In this document: positions 1-9,400 of the stretch, piece after piece
How the letters are laid out: each line of letters begins with the position of its first letter
Numbering within the stretch: position 1 is the first letter of the stretch
Assembly: GCA_964645915.1 (NCBI GenBank)
Contig: CAZYDH010000027.1
Location: forward strand, 1 to 21,028
Source of the DNA: JACNKV01 sp964645915
Lineage (GTDB): Bacteria > Fidelibacterota > Marinisomatia > Marinisomatales > JACNKV01
Direction: 5' to 3'
DNA: 21,028 bases
The notes under the pieces: model-generated
What the model was told of the DNA's origin: nothing
Database searches by the model: none
What the model saw: the letters and a program-made list of their open reading frames with translations, nothing else
Translations under genes and position numbers: made by a program

Positions 1-593
1 ATTAATTCTTCATCCACAGCATTACCACCTTGTGGCGTTACTTTCAATTTTAATATGTTGAATGCTACATATGTTAATGTAAGAACCGGATTAATCGGAT
101 CAGTATAATCAAAGGTTCCAGCCATTGGATTAAATGTTGATAATGCAGGATTCATCATGTCAATGTTAATCATCGATCCACCAAACGCATCTTGTAAAAA
201 TATACTTCCCATCAAATCAGACCATCCCGAGTTATTCCATGATATATAAATCAAATTACCTGATCCAAATTGTTGTTGGATATTATAAGCGTGCTCAACC
301 AGTTCTCCATCCCCAGCTAATATTTGCGTATAGTATCTGTCGTTATTCCATCCAATAACAGCATCAAATGCTGGTGGTGGAGGTGCAGGAGGGGCATATT
401 GATCAATTCCATCATCATATCCATCAGTTGCATTAGGTGAGAACCCAAATATTAATTCATAAACACCTTCATCATGGTTGTCCGAGTTGATTGTTATTTG
501 GAATGTAAAATCCTGTCCAAAAGACAGTGAAAAGAAAATTATACTACAAAAAACGATCCATTTTGTTTTACCTATTAGCTTTTTATCTAACAT
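1..593 (-). CDS. Secreted cargo-type protein, N-terminal part (3' end outside window)
   Basis: An open frame runs from an ATG at 593 to the window edge, giving 197 codons with no stop. A good Shine-Dalgarno (AAAGGAGA) lies just upstream of the ATG. Residues 1 to about 26 form a signal peptide (basic start, hydrophobic WIVFCSIIFFSLSFG core) with likely cleavage before QDFTF. The rest parallels the N-terminal domain of the 1185-aa protein at 1736-5293. Shared landmarks in order are GFSPxATDGxDD, a WNNxxYYTQI-like segment, LVEH, WxNxGW and FLQDAFGG. An APPAPPPP stretch is inserted here and absent from the paralogue. By analogy it should continue into Fn3-like and sorting domains, but that part is not visible. 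It follows the PorV-like gene at 697 after 103 bp, so it is probably the third cargo gene of the locus. Function unknown. Confidence 0.85.
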   Translation of the reverse strand, partial: MLDKKLIGKTKWIVFCSIIFFSLSFGQDFTFQITINSDNHDEGVYELIFGFSPNATDGYDDGIDQYAPPAPPPPAFDAVIGWNNDRYYTQILAGDGELVEHAYNIQQQFGSGNLIYISWNNSGWSDLMGSIFLQDAFGGSMINIDMMNPALSTFNPMAGTFDYTDPINPVLTLTYVAFNILKLKVTPQGGNAVDEEL

Positions 594-696
594 CTATTTC
601 TCCTTTAGTAAATTGTTTTGATATAATATCTATCAACCTCTCAATTTAACCATACTTACTTACATTAATTCAACGATTATTTTTAAGGTTTTAATG

Positions 697-1725
697 CTAA
701 AATTCCAGATTAATACCTAATTGGTGAGTTAGTTTGAGTTCAGTGTAACTTGATACTGCATAATCTACGCCTACAACCATCCCGGGTATCCGTATCTTCA
801 CGCCTGCTCCCGAACTCATCCCGGCCGTGTCATGACCCGTATGTAATCCAAACCGGGCAAACGCAAACTCACGAAAACCATATTCACAACCCAAAGCTCC
901 ATAAACCGTGTAATCACTCGGATTAATACCATCTACCGCTACACTCAATCGATGATCAGAACTCTTTATAAATGCACTCTCCTTACCAATAATATCGTTC
1001 TTTACTCCCAAACGAAATACTAATGGAAGTGGAAAATGCTCCGTCACCTTCGCCAATTGACCATCCACACTCGTCGTATCCGGAACCTCCTGGTTTAATC
1101 CCTCTCCATGATACTGTACCTCCGGACCAAAATTGCTGACACTCATCCCTAACTCAAATCCATATATCCCCGTATCAAAATGACTGCCTATATCAAATGC
1201 CAAAGTCTGCATCCGTATCGTATAAATCTGATCACGAATATAATCCAAAGACATCCCGATCTTTAAACGATCCGTTAACCGCCGAGCATAAATCGTCCGA
1301 AATGCAATCGATGTCACCGAAAACTCCTCACCCGTTCCATTCGGATACGCCTCTGTCGTTACGGGCATTAACCCGGAATCAACATAAAATAAGTGAACAC
1401 CAAAAAAGTCCGAACTGCTTAACTGCATCCCATAGGATAGTACATTATGCGTAATCCCTACCAGATAGTTTGTCTTTGCATAATATCCCTCAGAACCCTG
1501 AATAAATGCAACTCCTGCAGGATTATACGGCACCGCTGATACACCATCACCCGACGCCACATATGCTCCTCCCATACCTACCGCTCGAGCACAGGTCTCT
1601 ATCTTTAACCAATTGTTCGCTGCCGTCGCTACCTTCGTCACAACATCAGGGATATTACGGTATTGTCCCTCAACTGAACCTACTAAGAACAAAACAACTA
1701 AACTTATTATTGTATGCTTTCTCAT
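697..1725 (-). CDS. PorV/PorQ-family outer-membrane barrel protein, copy 1
   Basis: This 342-aa protein has a signal peptide (about residues 1-20, ending SVEG before Q21). The family signature follows: RAVGMGG at 47-53, AYVASGDGVSA, then YNPAG at 67-71. The remainder is alternating beta-strand sequence ending in a C-terminal Phe (LGINLEF), as expected of an outer-membrane barrel. In T9SS bacteria PorV is the outer-membrane shuttle that receives cargo by its C-terminal sorting domain; PorQ and related proteins share the fold. Which paralogue this is cannot be decided here, so no symbol is given. Only 10 nt separate its ATG from the stop of the 1185-aa cargo gene, and its G-rich Shine-Dalgarno overlaps that stop, which suggests coupled translation. 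The protein is identical to copy 2 at 5321-6349. Only the stop codon differs (TAG here, TGA in copy 2), because the identical tract ends inside it. Confidence 0.9.
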   Translation of the reverse strand: MRKHTIISLVVLFLVGSVEGQYRNIPDVVTKVATAANNWLKIETCARAVGMGGAYVASGDGVSAVPYNPAGVAFIQGSEGYYAKTNYLVGITHNVLSYGMQLSSSDFFGVHLFYVDSGLMPVTTEAYPNGTGEEFSVTSIAFRTIYARRLTDRLKIGMSLDYIRDQIYTIRMQTLAFDIGSHFDTGIYGFELGMSVSNFGPEVQYHGEGLNQEVPDTTSVDGQLAKVTEHFPLPLVFRLGVKNDIIGKESAFIKSSDHRLSVAVDGINPSDYTVYGALGCEYGFREFAFARFGLHTGHDTAGMSSGAGVKIRIPGMVVGVDYAVSSYTELKLTHQLGINLEF

Positions 1726-1828
1726 CTTCTCCCCCCTAGCGTACTACCGCAAATTTTCCAAGAAACTCTTTACCATTATCCGACTCTACACGGAATATGT
1801 ATAAACCCGGGGCTACCTCCTGATTGTT
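699..1828. repeat. 1130-bp direct repeat, copy A (with 5323-6452)
   Basis: Line-by-line reading shows the same sequence at an offset of 4624 bp, with no mismatch found. The tract covers the PorV-like coding region up to the second base of its stop codon, the 10-nt spacer, and the stop plus last 30 codons of the preceding cargo gene. Immediately outside, the copies diverge: t698 against c5322 on one side, and g1829 against t6453 on the other. No terminal inverted repeats, target-site duplication or transposase are visible, so this looks like gene duplication or conversion, not a mobile element. Confidence 0.93.
1729..1736 (-). promoter_or_regulatory. G-rich ribosome binding site overlapping cargo stop codon (PorV copy 1)
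   Basis: On the minus strand the sequence is TAGGGGGGAGAAGATG. The G of the cargo stop codon TAG is the first base of the GGGGGGAG Shine-Dalgarno, and the PorV ATG follows after three bases. A ribosome ending the cargo gene would sit on this site, so translational coupling of cargo and shuttle is likely. The same arrangement is present at 6353-6360. Confidence 0.7.
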
Positions 1829-4800
1829 GTCAGATCTAAGATCCCAATATTCATAACTAAAATATTCATCATGATGCTCAAATGAGGTTACATATTCACC
1901 GGTAATAGTATAGATCGTAATTTGACAATCCTGAGGTAAATGAATAAATTGCAACAATCTTGAATCAGAGGTCTCGTTGAACTCTGAATGTACGATATAC
2001 GGATTTGGAACAACGGTTACCTCTTCAATTTCTTCCTGTGTCACTTCATGTGGTTTTCCTAATAATGAAAGATCCGCAACCCAAGAATCTCCATCCACAT
2101 ACCATCGCTCAGGTTTTAATATTACATAATCTCCATCTTTCCAACCATACTCCGGTTTCCAAGGATTCAAATTATTCCCAGTTCCATCATCAATCCAAAC
2201 ATTGGGAGCCGGGCTATCTGTAACAATATACTCGGAGGCGCCCCAAACCATATCAGCATATTTAACCGCAGCTTCATCTTCATAAGATTGGTTTCCTGCC
2301 CAATCTGGGATATTATTGGTTAGAAAATGAAAAAATCGAAAGTCGATGATCAAATCATAGATGTAGGGTGTATCTTCAATAACACTATCGATCATCACTT
2401 CTTCCCACCGTAATGCTATTTTTTCATTTCGTTCCCATCTACAGTCTCCATAACCTTGATCTCCTTCTTCATCTCCAGTAGTTCCTTTGTCAGTATGAAC
2501 AACATCTACCTTTATTCCGGTAGTTAAATTTGTAATACGAAACGGTAAGAGTGTTCCATCTTGTGGTAACTCAGCACACCCAGATGATGGGACGACTAGA
2601 TGAGCCGTATCAAGTGTTGAAGTACTAAATTCAATTTTGTATTCATATAAGGGACGTTTTTCAAATTTAGATTGAGCACTATATTCAAGTCTAATATCTA
2701 ATATTTCAAAAGAAATAGAGTCCATATTGGTTTCATATTCATCAATAAATGCTTCGTATGTCCCGTCCGTAATCGCTTCTAATCTATACCAATCTTGGAT
2801 ATTATTATCAAATCTAAGACGGATACCATCGAAGAAATCTGTCCAATTGCTTTGATAACCTATATCGTATTCACTTAATAACGGAAATCCTTGCAATTTA
2901 TAATCAGGTAGATAAATAATCCCTTCGGCATTTTTTGCACCTGGGAACTTAAGTAAGCTATCTACTGTTGATGCGGAGAGTGAGTCGGCATAATCAATTT
3001 CATTCCAACTTGCAGCTTCCTGAAATTCTAGATCTGTTATTTCATATACATATAATTCCGGATTATCTGTGGCATTCTCTTCATAAGATCCTTCTCTTAT
3101 AGATGCCTCTATTTCAAACCTCATTAAAGAAGACGTCAGTGCATTAACATCAACCAGTCCAAAGAATCGATCACCGCTACCAACATTTCCTTCATTTGCA
3201 ATAATGAAATTATCTGTGTTCTCAATATCAGGGAAGGTAATATTTGTGGCATAATAACCAGGAATGACCGTCACAAAATTGCTTTCAGTAGTTTTTGAAC
3301 ATTCTAAACTTTTACTCGCTCCAAAATTGGGAGCTACATTTTGAGCATTAATAAAATGTTCCGGATTTGAAGATGACCATTCTTCGACTTCTCGATACGT
3401 CCCATCACCCTCTTCATCTACAAATTCAATTTTATATGTTGGGAGACCCATATCATAAGCTGTAACTGCATAAGTATATTCGATTCCATCAATTACATTC
3501 GTATCAACAAATGTATATGTCAATCCGTTATTGGTTCCAAGACTGATCTCAGTTCTAAGAGGATCCAGTCCTTCTATGTTTATTCCTCTCGAAAGATCCT
3601 CATCGCAAGAATAATCATTTTCATATATACAGTGCATTATATCTTGTTCTTCATCAAGATCATACTGAGCAATTGGCACCCATCCAACTGTATCTCGAGG
3701 AACGGTTGGGTCCATATCATAAAAAGTATCATAAATAACCGTTCCCCATGTTTTACCACCATCCTTGCTCCTATAGACTTTATATCCTTCAAAATCACTG
3801 TATCCTGTCATAGGATCTATAGATGATTCTGAAACAGCATCCCAAGCGAGAACAACTTTTTGATGTTCAACACGAGCGTAGACATTCGGAGGAGTAGGGG
3901 GTTGGATTCCCTCAATAACTGCTGTAACGGTGACAACATCTGGGTCTGACACTAATCCGTGTTCATCTGTAACTGTTAAAGTAAGAGTATAATCTGTCAC
4001 CTCTAAAATACCTGTTGGCAATGTAACTATCGGTTTAACGGTTGTTGGATTATCGATCAAAACTGATTCGTCTTCACAAGTCCACACAAAAGAGAGTTCA
4101 TCATGATTTACGTCAAAAGACTGACCTCCGTTCAACCGGATTGATCCTCCTTGAAATGTTTTCAAGAACATTCCGGAATTTGCGACTGGAGATTTATTTT
4201 CTAATACGGTGATAATGATTGCATCCGAATCAGTAAAACCTTCCTCATTCTCAACTAATAGGGTGAACGTTAATTCTGTTTCAGATTCTAAATCAGGAAC
4301 AACAAATGAGACAATCGACAAGTTTACATTATCTTCAATAAGTGTAATTGGTTGACCATTTATAGTTGGAACTGACCATGTAAATAATAGATCAGAACCA
4401 CTGGGATCAGAAGAATTGCTTCCGTCTAACTCAACGATCGTTCCCTGATCAACCGTTTGATTCCCTCCAGCGCTCGCAGTTGGTATAAATGGTTGTATTG
4501 TGATTTTGACGGTATCTGGATCTGAGACTAATTCATCTTCATCAGTTACCGTTAAACTAAAATACACACCCATAGTATCACTAACGTCTGCAGCTGTAAA
4601 CTGAGGTGTTGCAATTGTTGGATCTGATAAAGTTATCCCGTTTAAAGATTCCCAATAATACGTAATCTCTCCAAATCCCGGATCGTAAGATCCCGTACCA
4701 TCAAGTTGGACTTCTGACATTTCCATAACAATTTGATCTAAACCGGCATTTGCAATGGGAGGAATAGATATAGAAGCATCTTCAAGAGGTACAATTTTTA

Positions 4801-5293
4801 CAAAGTAATAAGGTATTGCAGGATTATTAAGAGTGAAGGAAGTTTCAGTTGTCATATCAACATCTACACCAAACACACCACCAAAGGCATCTTGAAAAAC
4901 AATTGTTCCTAATGTTTCCCAACCTGCATTATCCCATGTCAGTTCAATTACATTTGTGCTAGGAAATTGAAAAGTTACTGTCCATGTGTGCTCCACTAGG
5001 TCATCATTGCTACCATGTACAATCTGTGTGGAATAGTAGGTATTATTCCAATTTAATCCCGCATAAAAATCACCGGGGATTCCTGATGGACCACCAATAA
5101 CCATATCAATATTTTCATCATTCCCATCAGTAGCGTATGGAGAAAACCCAACGGTTAGATCACTGGTTTCTCCATCCCCGGATGCAGTAAATGAAATAGA
5201 AAAGTTGGGTCCCTGCCCCATTGCAAAGGTTAAAACCATCAATCCTATAATAATACTTGAAAACGATTTTTTAATAAAATTCTTTTGAATCAT
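1736..5293 (-). CDS. Secreted PKD/Fn3 multidomain protein with T9SS-like C-terminal sorting domain
   Basis: This 1185-aa protein starts at an ATG preceded by AAGGAAAAGAA. Residues 1-26 are a signal peptide (ending FAMGQ). Residues 27 to about 170 form an N-terminal domain shared with the partial gene at 1-593 (GFSPYATDG, WDNAGW, QDAFGG). Three PKD/REJ-like Ig-fold repeats follow at about 177-268, 270-365 and 368-460 (ANAGLDQ, LDGTGSYDP, SLTVTDEDELVSDPD and similar). An Fn3-like module begins near 466 (PPTPPNVYARVEH, GYSDFEGYKVYRSKDGGKTWG) and ends near YTYAVTAYDMGLP. A long unassigned middle section precedes the sorting domain, which starts at VVPNPYIVHSEF (about 1094) and runs to the C-terminus (GLYIFRVES, KFAVVR). 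I infer export, passage through a T9SS-like machine and surface display or release. The last 30 codons lie in the repeat tract and match the 1078-aa cargo exactly. No catalytic motif was recognised; the role may be adhesive or structural. Confidence 0.88.
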   Translation of the reverse strand: MIQKNFIKKSFSSIIIGLMVLTFAMGQGPNFSISFTASGDGETSDLTVGFSPYATDGNDENIDMVIGGPSGIPGDFYAGLNWNNTYYSTQIVHGSNDDLVEHTWTVTFQFPSTNVIELTWDNAGWETLGTIVFQDAFGGVFGVDVDMTTETSFTLNNPAIPYYFVKIVPLEDASISIPPIANAGLDQIVMEMSEVQLDGTGSYDPGFGEITYYWESLNGITLSDPTIATPQFTAADVSDTMGVYFSLTVTDEDELVSDPDTVKITIQPFIPTASAGGNQTVDQGTIVELDGSNSSDPSGSDLLFTWSVPTINGQPITLIEDNVNLSIVSFVVPDLESETELTFTLLVENEEGFTDSDAIIITVLENKSPVANSGMFLKTFQGGSIRLNGGQSFDVNHDELSFVWTCEDESVLIDNPTTVKPIVTLPTGILEVTDYTLTLTVTDEHGLVSDPDVVTVTAVIEGIQPPTPPNVYARVEHQKVVLAWDAVSESSIDPMTGYSDFEGYKVYRSKDGGKTWGTVIYDTFYDMDPTVPRDTVGWVPIAQYDLDEEQDIMHCIYENDYSCDEDLSRGINIEGLDPLRTEISLGTNNGLTYTFVDTNVIDGIEYTYAVTAYDMGLPTYKIEFVDEEGDGTYREVEEWSSSNPEHFINAQNVAPNFGASKSLECSKTTESNFVTVIPGYYATNITFPDIENTDNFIIANEGNVGSGDRFFGLVDVNALTSSLMRFEIEASIREGSYEENATDNPELYVYEITDLEFQEAASWNEIDYADSLSASTVDSLLKFPGAKNAEGIIYLPDYKLQGFPLLSEYDIGYQSNWTDFFDGIRLRFDNNIQDWYRLEAITDGTYEAFIDEYETNMDSISFEILDIRLEYSAQSKFEKRPLYEYKIEFSTSTLDTAHLVVPSSGCAELPQDGTLLPFRITNLTTGIKVDVVHTDKGTTGDEEGDQGYGDCRWERNEKIALRWEEVMIDSVIEDTPYIYDLIIDFRFFHFLTNNIPDWAGNQSYEDEAAVKYADMVWGASEYIVTDSPAPNVWIDDGTGNNLNPWKPEYGWKDGDYVILKPERWYVDGDSWVADLSLLGKPHEVTQEEIEEVTVVPNPYIVHSEFNETSDSRLLQFIHLPQDCQITIYTITGEYVTSFEHHDEYFSYEYWDLRSDNNQEVAPGLYIFRVESDNGKEFLGKFAVVR

Positions 5294-5320
5294 TTCTTTT
5301 CCTTATGAAAATTTTTCGGA

Positions 5321-6349
5321 TCAAAATTCCAGATTAATACCTAATTGGTGAGTTAGTTTGAGTTCAGTGTAACTTGATACTGCATAATCTACGCCTACAA
5401 CCATCCCGGGTATCCGTATCTTCACGCCTGCTCCCGAACTCATCCCGGCCGTGTCATGACCCGTATGTAATCCAAACCGGGCAAACGCAAACTCACGAAA
5501 ACCATATTCACAACCCAAAGCTCCATAAACCGTGTAATCACTCGGATTAATACCATCTACCGCTACACTCAATCGATGATCAGAACTCTTTATAAATGCA
5601 CTCTCCTTACCAATAATATCGTTCTTTACTCCCAAACGAAATACTAATGGAAGTGGAAAATGCTCCGTCACCTTCGCCAATTGACCATCCACACTCGTCG
5701 TATCCGGAACCTCCTGGTTTAATCCCTCTCCATGATACTGTACCTCCGGACCAAAATTGCTGACACTCATCCCTAACTCAAATCCATATATCCCCGTATC
5801 AAAATGACTGCCTATATCAAATGCCAAAGTCTGCATCCGTATCGTATAAATCTGATCACGAATATAATCCAAAGACATCCCGATCTTTAAACGATCCGTT
5901 AACCGCCGAGCATAAATCGTCCGAAATGCAATCGATGTCACCGAAAACTCCTCACCCGTTCCATTCGGATACGCCTCTGTCGTTACGGGCATTAACCCGG
6001 AATCAACATAAAATAAGTGAACACCAAAAAAGTCCGAACTGCTTAACTGCATCCCATAGGATAGTACATTATGCGTAATCCCTACCAGATAGTTTGTCTT
6101 TGCATAATATCCCTCAGAACCCTGAATAAATGCAACTCCTGCAGGATTATACGGCACCGCTGATACACCATCACCCGACGCCACATATGCTCCTCCCATA
6201 CCTACCGCTCGAGCACAGGTCTCTATCTTTAACCAATTGTTCGCTGCCGTCGCTACCTTCGTCACAACATCAGGGATATTACGGTATTGTCCCTCAACTG
6301 AACCTACTAAGAACAAAACAACTAAACTTATTATTGTATGCTTTCTCAT
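5321..6349 (-). CDS. PorV/PorQ-family outer-membrane barrel protein, copy 2
   Basis: The 342-residue sequence is identical to the copy at 697-1725: signal peptide, RAVGMGG motif, YNPAG motif and a barrel ending in Phe. It sits between two cargo genes, 10 nt after the stop of the 1078-aa cargo gene and 27 nt before the ATG of the 1185-aa cargo gene, so the order reads as one transcription unit. The stop codon is TGA here and TAG in copy 1. Two indistinguishable PorV-like proteins in one locus either add dosage or reflect a recent homogenisation event. Cargo specificity between the copies cannot come from their protein sequence, since it is the same. Confidence 0.9.
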   Translation of the reverse strand: MRKHTIISLVVLFLVGSVEGQYRNIPDVVTKVATAANNWLKIETCARAVGMGGAYVASGDGVSAVPYNPAGVAFIQGSEGYYAKTNYLVGITHNVLSYGMQLSSSDFFGVHLFYVDSGLMPVTTEAYPNGTGEEFSVTSIAFRTIYARRLTDRLKIGMSLDYIRDQIYTIRMQTLAFDIGSHFDTGIYGFELGMSVSNFGPEVQYHGEGLNQEVPDTTSVDGQLAKVTEHFPLPLVFRLGVKNDIIGKESAFIKSSDHRLSVAVDGINPSDYTVYGALGCEYGFREFAFARFGLHTGHDTAGMSSGAGVKIRIPGMVVGVDYAVSSYTELKLTHQLGINLEF

Positions 6350-6452
6350 CTTCTCCCCCCTAGCGTACTACCGCAAATTTTCCAAGAAACTCTTTACCAT
6401 TATCCGACTCTACACGGAATATGTATAAACCCGGGGCTACCTCCTGATTGTT
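5323..6452. repeat. 1130-bp direct repeat, copy B (with 699-1828)
   Basis: This is the second copy of the tract. It contains the PorV-like coding region (without the final base of its stop), the spacer, and the final 30 codons plus stop of the 1078-aa cargo gene. The upstream boundary falls on a codon border (AAC of an Asn-Asn-Gln run). Beyond it the two cargo genes are recognisably related but clearly diverged, as at 1985-2010 compared with 6609-6634. The step from diverged to identical is abrupt. Confidence 0.93.
6353..6360 (-). promoter_or_regulatory. G-rich ribosome binding site overlapping cargo stop codon (PorV copy 2)
   Basis: This is the same stop/Shine-Dalgarno overlap as at 1729-1736: GGGGGGAG starting at the last base of the TAG of the 1078-aa cargo gene, three bases before the PorV ATG. 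It lies inside the identical repeat tract, so the coupling element was carried with the genes. Confidence 0.7.
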
Positions 6453-9400
6453 TACCGTCCGTAGATCCCACCAAGCGTTTCCATCTAATTCATTGTCATG
6501 TCGAATCGTTTGAACCAGTTCTCCGGTAATTGTATAGATCGTAATCTCACAATGAGAAGACAAATTTGTAAATCGCAGTTTTCTCAAATATTCACTTTCA
6601 CGAAATTCTGAGTGTACGATATATGGATTAGGTACAACCCATACGCTCTCTAAATCTTCATTAGGTGGTGCTCCGGAAATCACCGTAACAAAATTACGGT
6701 CATGAACAGTAGTTCCTCGCGCATTTTCAATACTCTGATATGCACCCCAATTATCCGGATTGGATTGGGTTCTTGTACTATCCATAATAAAGGTTCCATC
6801 TCCTTGATCAATCCATGTAACAGTATAAGGCTCCTCGACACCCATATCATAGGCAGTAACAGAATAAGTATACTCCATTCCGTCAACAATATTGGTATCG
6901 GTAAATTTGTACTTTAAAATGATCTCTTTACCTTCAACATAAATAGTATCCCAATCCGTTGTATCCATTAACACATCTTCAAATCCTGAATCTTCACCAA
7001 GATAAAACCAAGGTGCTTGTGGGTCCGGTCCGGAAATACTTCGTCCTCGATTACCATCTTCGCAAGATTCACCAGAGTAAATACAGTGAAGTGAATCTAC
7101 TTCAGCATCTAAATCGAATTGCGCATAAGGTCTCCACCCGACGTGTCTTCCGGTTGTATCATAAACCATGTCTGCTAATCCGCCCCATGTTTTGCCACTG
7201 TTAATACTTTTATAGATTTTATACCCTTCAAAATCTCCATATCCGGTCACAACATCTGTTGATAACTCGGCGGCATCATCCCAAAACAATTCAACTTTCC
7301 CTTGGTCTACTTTTGTAATAACTGTTGGTGCAGTTGGTGGAGTGAATCCTTGGTAATGAGAATTGTACATGATCTGAGCAAATTCCGCGTTTTTGATCAA
7401 GTCAGCTTTATCTTCACCAAAGATAATTGTGAATGAGAAAGGTACTTCTTCTCCAACTTCGATATTAAATGGTCCGGTACTGGCAATTAATACACAATCC
7501 AATCCTTCATCACCTTCATCCCAAACGGACTCTTTCATCAAACCTTCTAAAGAATCAAAGTGAGGGTTGAAGTCAGGGTCCATCTCATCTAAAGAAGGTT
7601 CTTTTGAATGGAAGAACCAATCTTGTTCGTTGCTCTTTAAATTTGTGGTATCTCCGGACATTAACTTAAATTGGATTTCTTCTTTATTCTTAGCTAGCAC
7701 AGGATCGATACTCGGAACTCTGACTCCCGGTCTATTCATCCAATCGAACCAATGCCAATCTGTGATCTTTAATTTTTGTCCCGGTAATCGGTTAATACCG
7801 TGTATATCTTCATATAAAGTATCTGTGGCAACCGGAGTGTCTAACAGCTGGACTGCAACAATACCTAAGTCCGGACCGGAAGCAGGTCCGCTCACTCCAT
7901 CATAGTCATATATCATTGCCATACTAATGATCAATTCCTCATTGTTTACTACGATCGTACTATCATAAGATTCCATCGTATCATCAGCAGGTGTCCGACC
8001 GCCGGTACTTCCGGTAATGGTTTGAGAGTAGGCATCAGCGTCAAAATAAAATCCTAAATACATTTTATTATAATCATACCCTCTACCACCATTGATCTTT
8101 GATCCATCCGGTAAAACAATTCCTTCTCCGCTTATTTGCACCCAAGATTCGCCTGCGTCAATACAAGCTTGTTCCGTATAAATAGCTGGATCAGAACAGT
8201 GATACCGTTGATGTATCGATCCATTCGGTTCTCTTCGAAATGCAGACCAATCTCCACTTTCATTCCTGACTTTAACGGTTACAAATAAGATGTCCTCAGC
8301 AAACGAAACCCCATAGGAATGAGCAGTGGCCATTACTTTTAATCCCATTGGATAACCTTTTTGTAAATATTCATCACCTAAGGTGTTTACCTTATTTCCC
8401 CTGTGTGCCCAGCGATCATCAAATTCAAGGTAGATATCTGAATCAGAAACAAATGTCCCTGGTAATCCTACCCAACAATCAGGATTTTTACGTGTAGCAG
8501 GAACACAACCTGTGCCTTCCGGATCATAATCCTCAGCCCACCAGCCTGGCCAAAACGGGACTTCCTCTTCGGTGGATTCATTATAAGTCACCGGCCATGT
8601 TTGTGAATAATTACTGTGTGCAAGCACAGGATACGGGTCATTTGGATCTGTAAACGGAGTATCACCAAATAAATCCCCGGCAGTTACCTCTCTATTTTGA
8701 GTAAGCACTCTTGCATTCGTTGTAGGTTGCCAATCCGTATCCCACCGTCTTGTTAGCCAAGATTCTGAAACGGTAGCACCATAGTAGTCCATATTAGAAC
8801 AATCATCCCATTCGTCATTAAATCCATCACAACCAGAATAATCATAAAAATCAAACACTGAACTTGAAGTTCGACTTTGTAATGCGGGTCGCAATGCCCA
8901 TGGGTAGATCAGTCCTATTCCCTTTTTCTCAACAGGATCCATATAAGCGTTTGGCAGATTAGGATCTGCATTATATGATGTACTGATCAATAAACTTCCG
9001 GCATTAGGGTCATAAGGATCATGATCAACAACCCATTGATTTGGAGCTGTAAAATTGACTATTGTATCAATTTCTGTCCCAACAATACCATCATCTTCGA
9101 AAGCTTCAAATACAACTCCTGAATAATTATACGTTGTATCGCTATCAATCGTAATCATCTTACGATAAGCTCCATTAGACGACCATACTTTATAATTTGA
9201 ACCGGATAATTCGGGTTCTAGATTCCAGGTATAATGAAAAGCATAATCCATCCCAGGGACACCTGCTATAAACCCAACTGTAGGAAGATAAGCATATTCC
9301 CCCCATAATCCCGCAGGTTGTTTATCCCAATAACCATCTCGGTCTACATCAATATCGATAAAATCTCCATAATTCAAAATTGTTGATTTTATTTTTCCTT

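Noticed and set aside
1197..1804. Plus-strand open frames inside the PorV-like gene (and the same ones at 5821-6428)
   Set aside because: Shadow frames opposite a well-supported gene. They repeat only because the DNA repeats, with no ribosome binding site or domain.
699..1828. Mobile element as an explanation of the 1130-bp repeat
   Set aside because: The ends show no inverted repeats (aaaattccag against aacaatcagg), there is no transposase, and the borders fall inside coding sequence of host-type genes.
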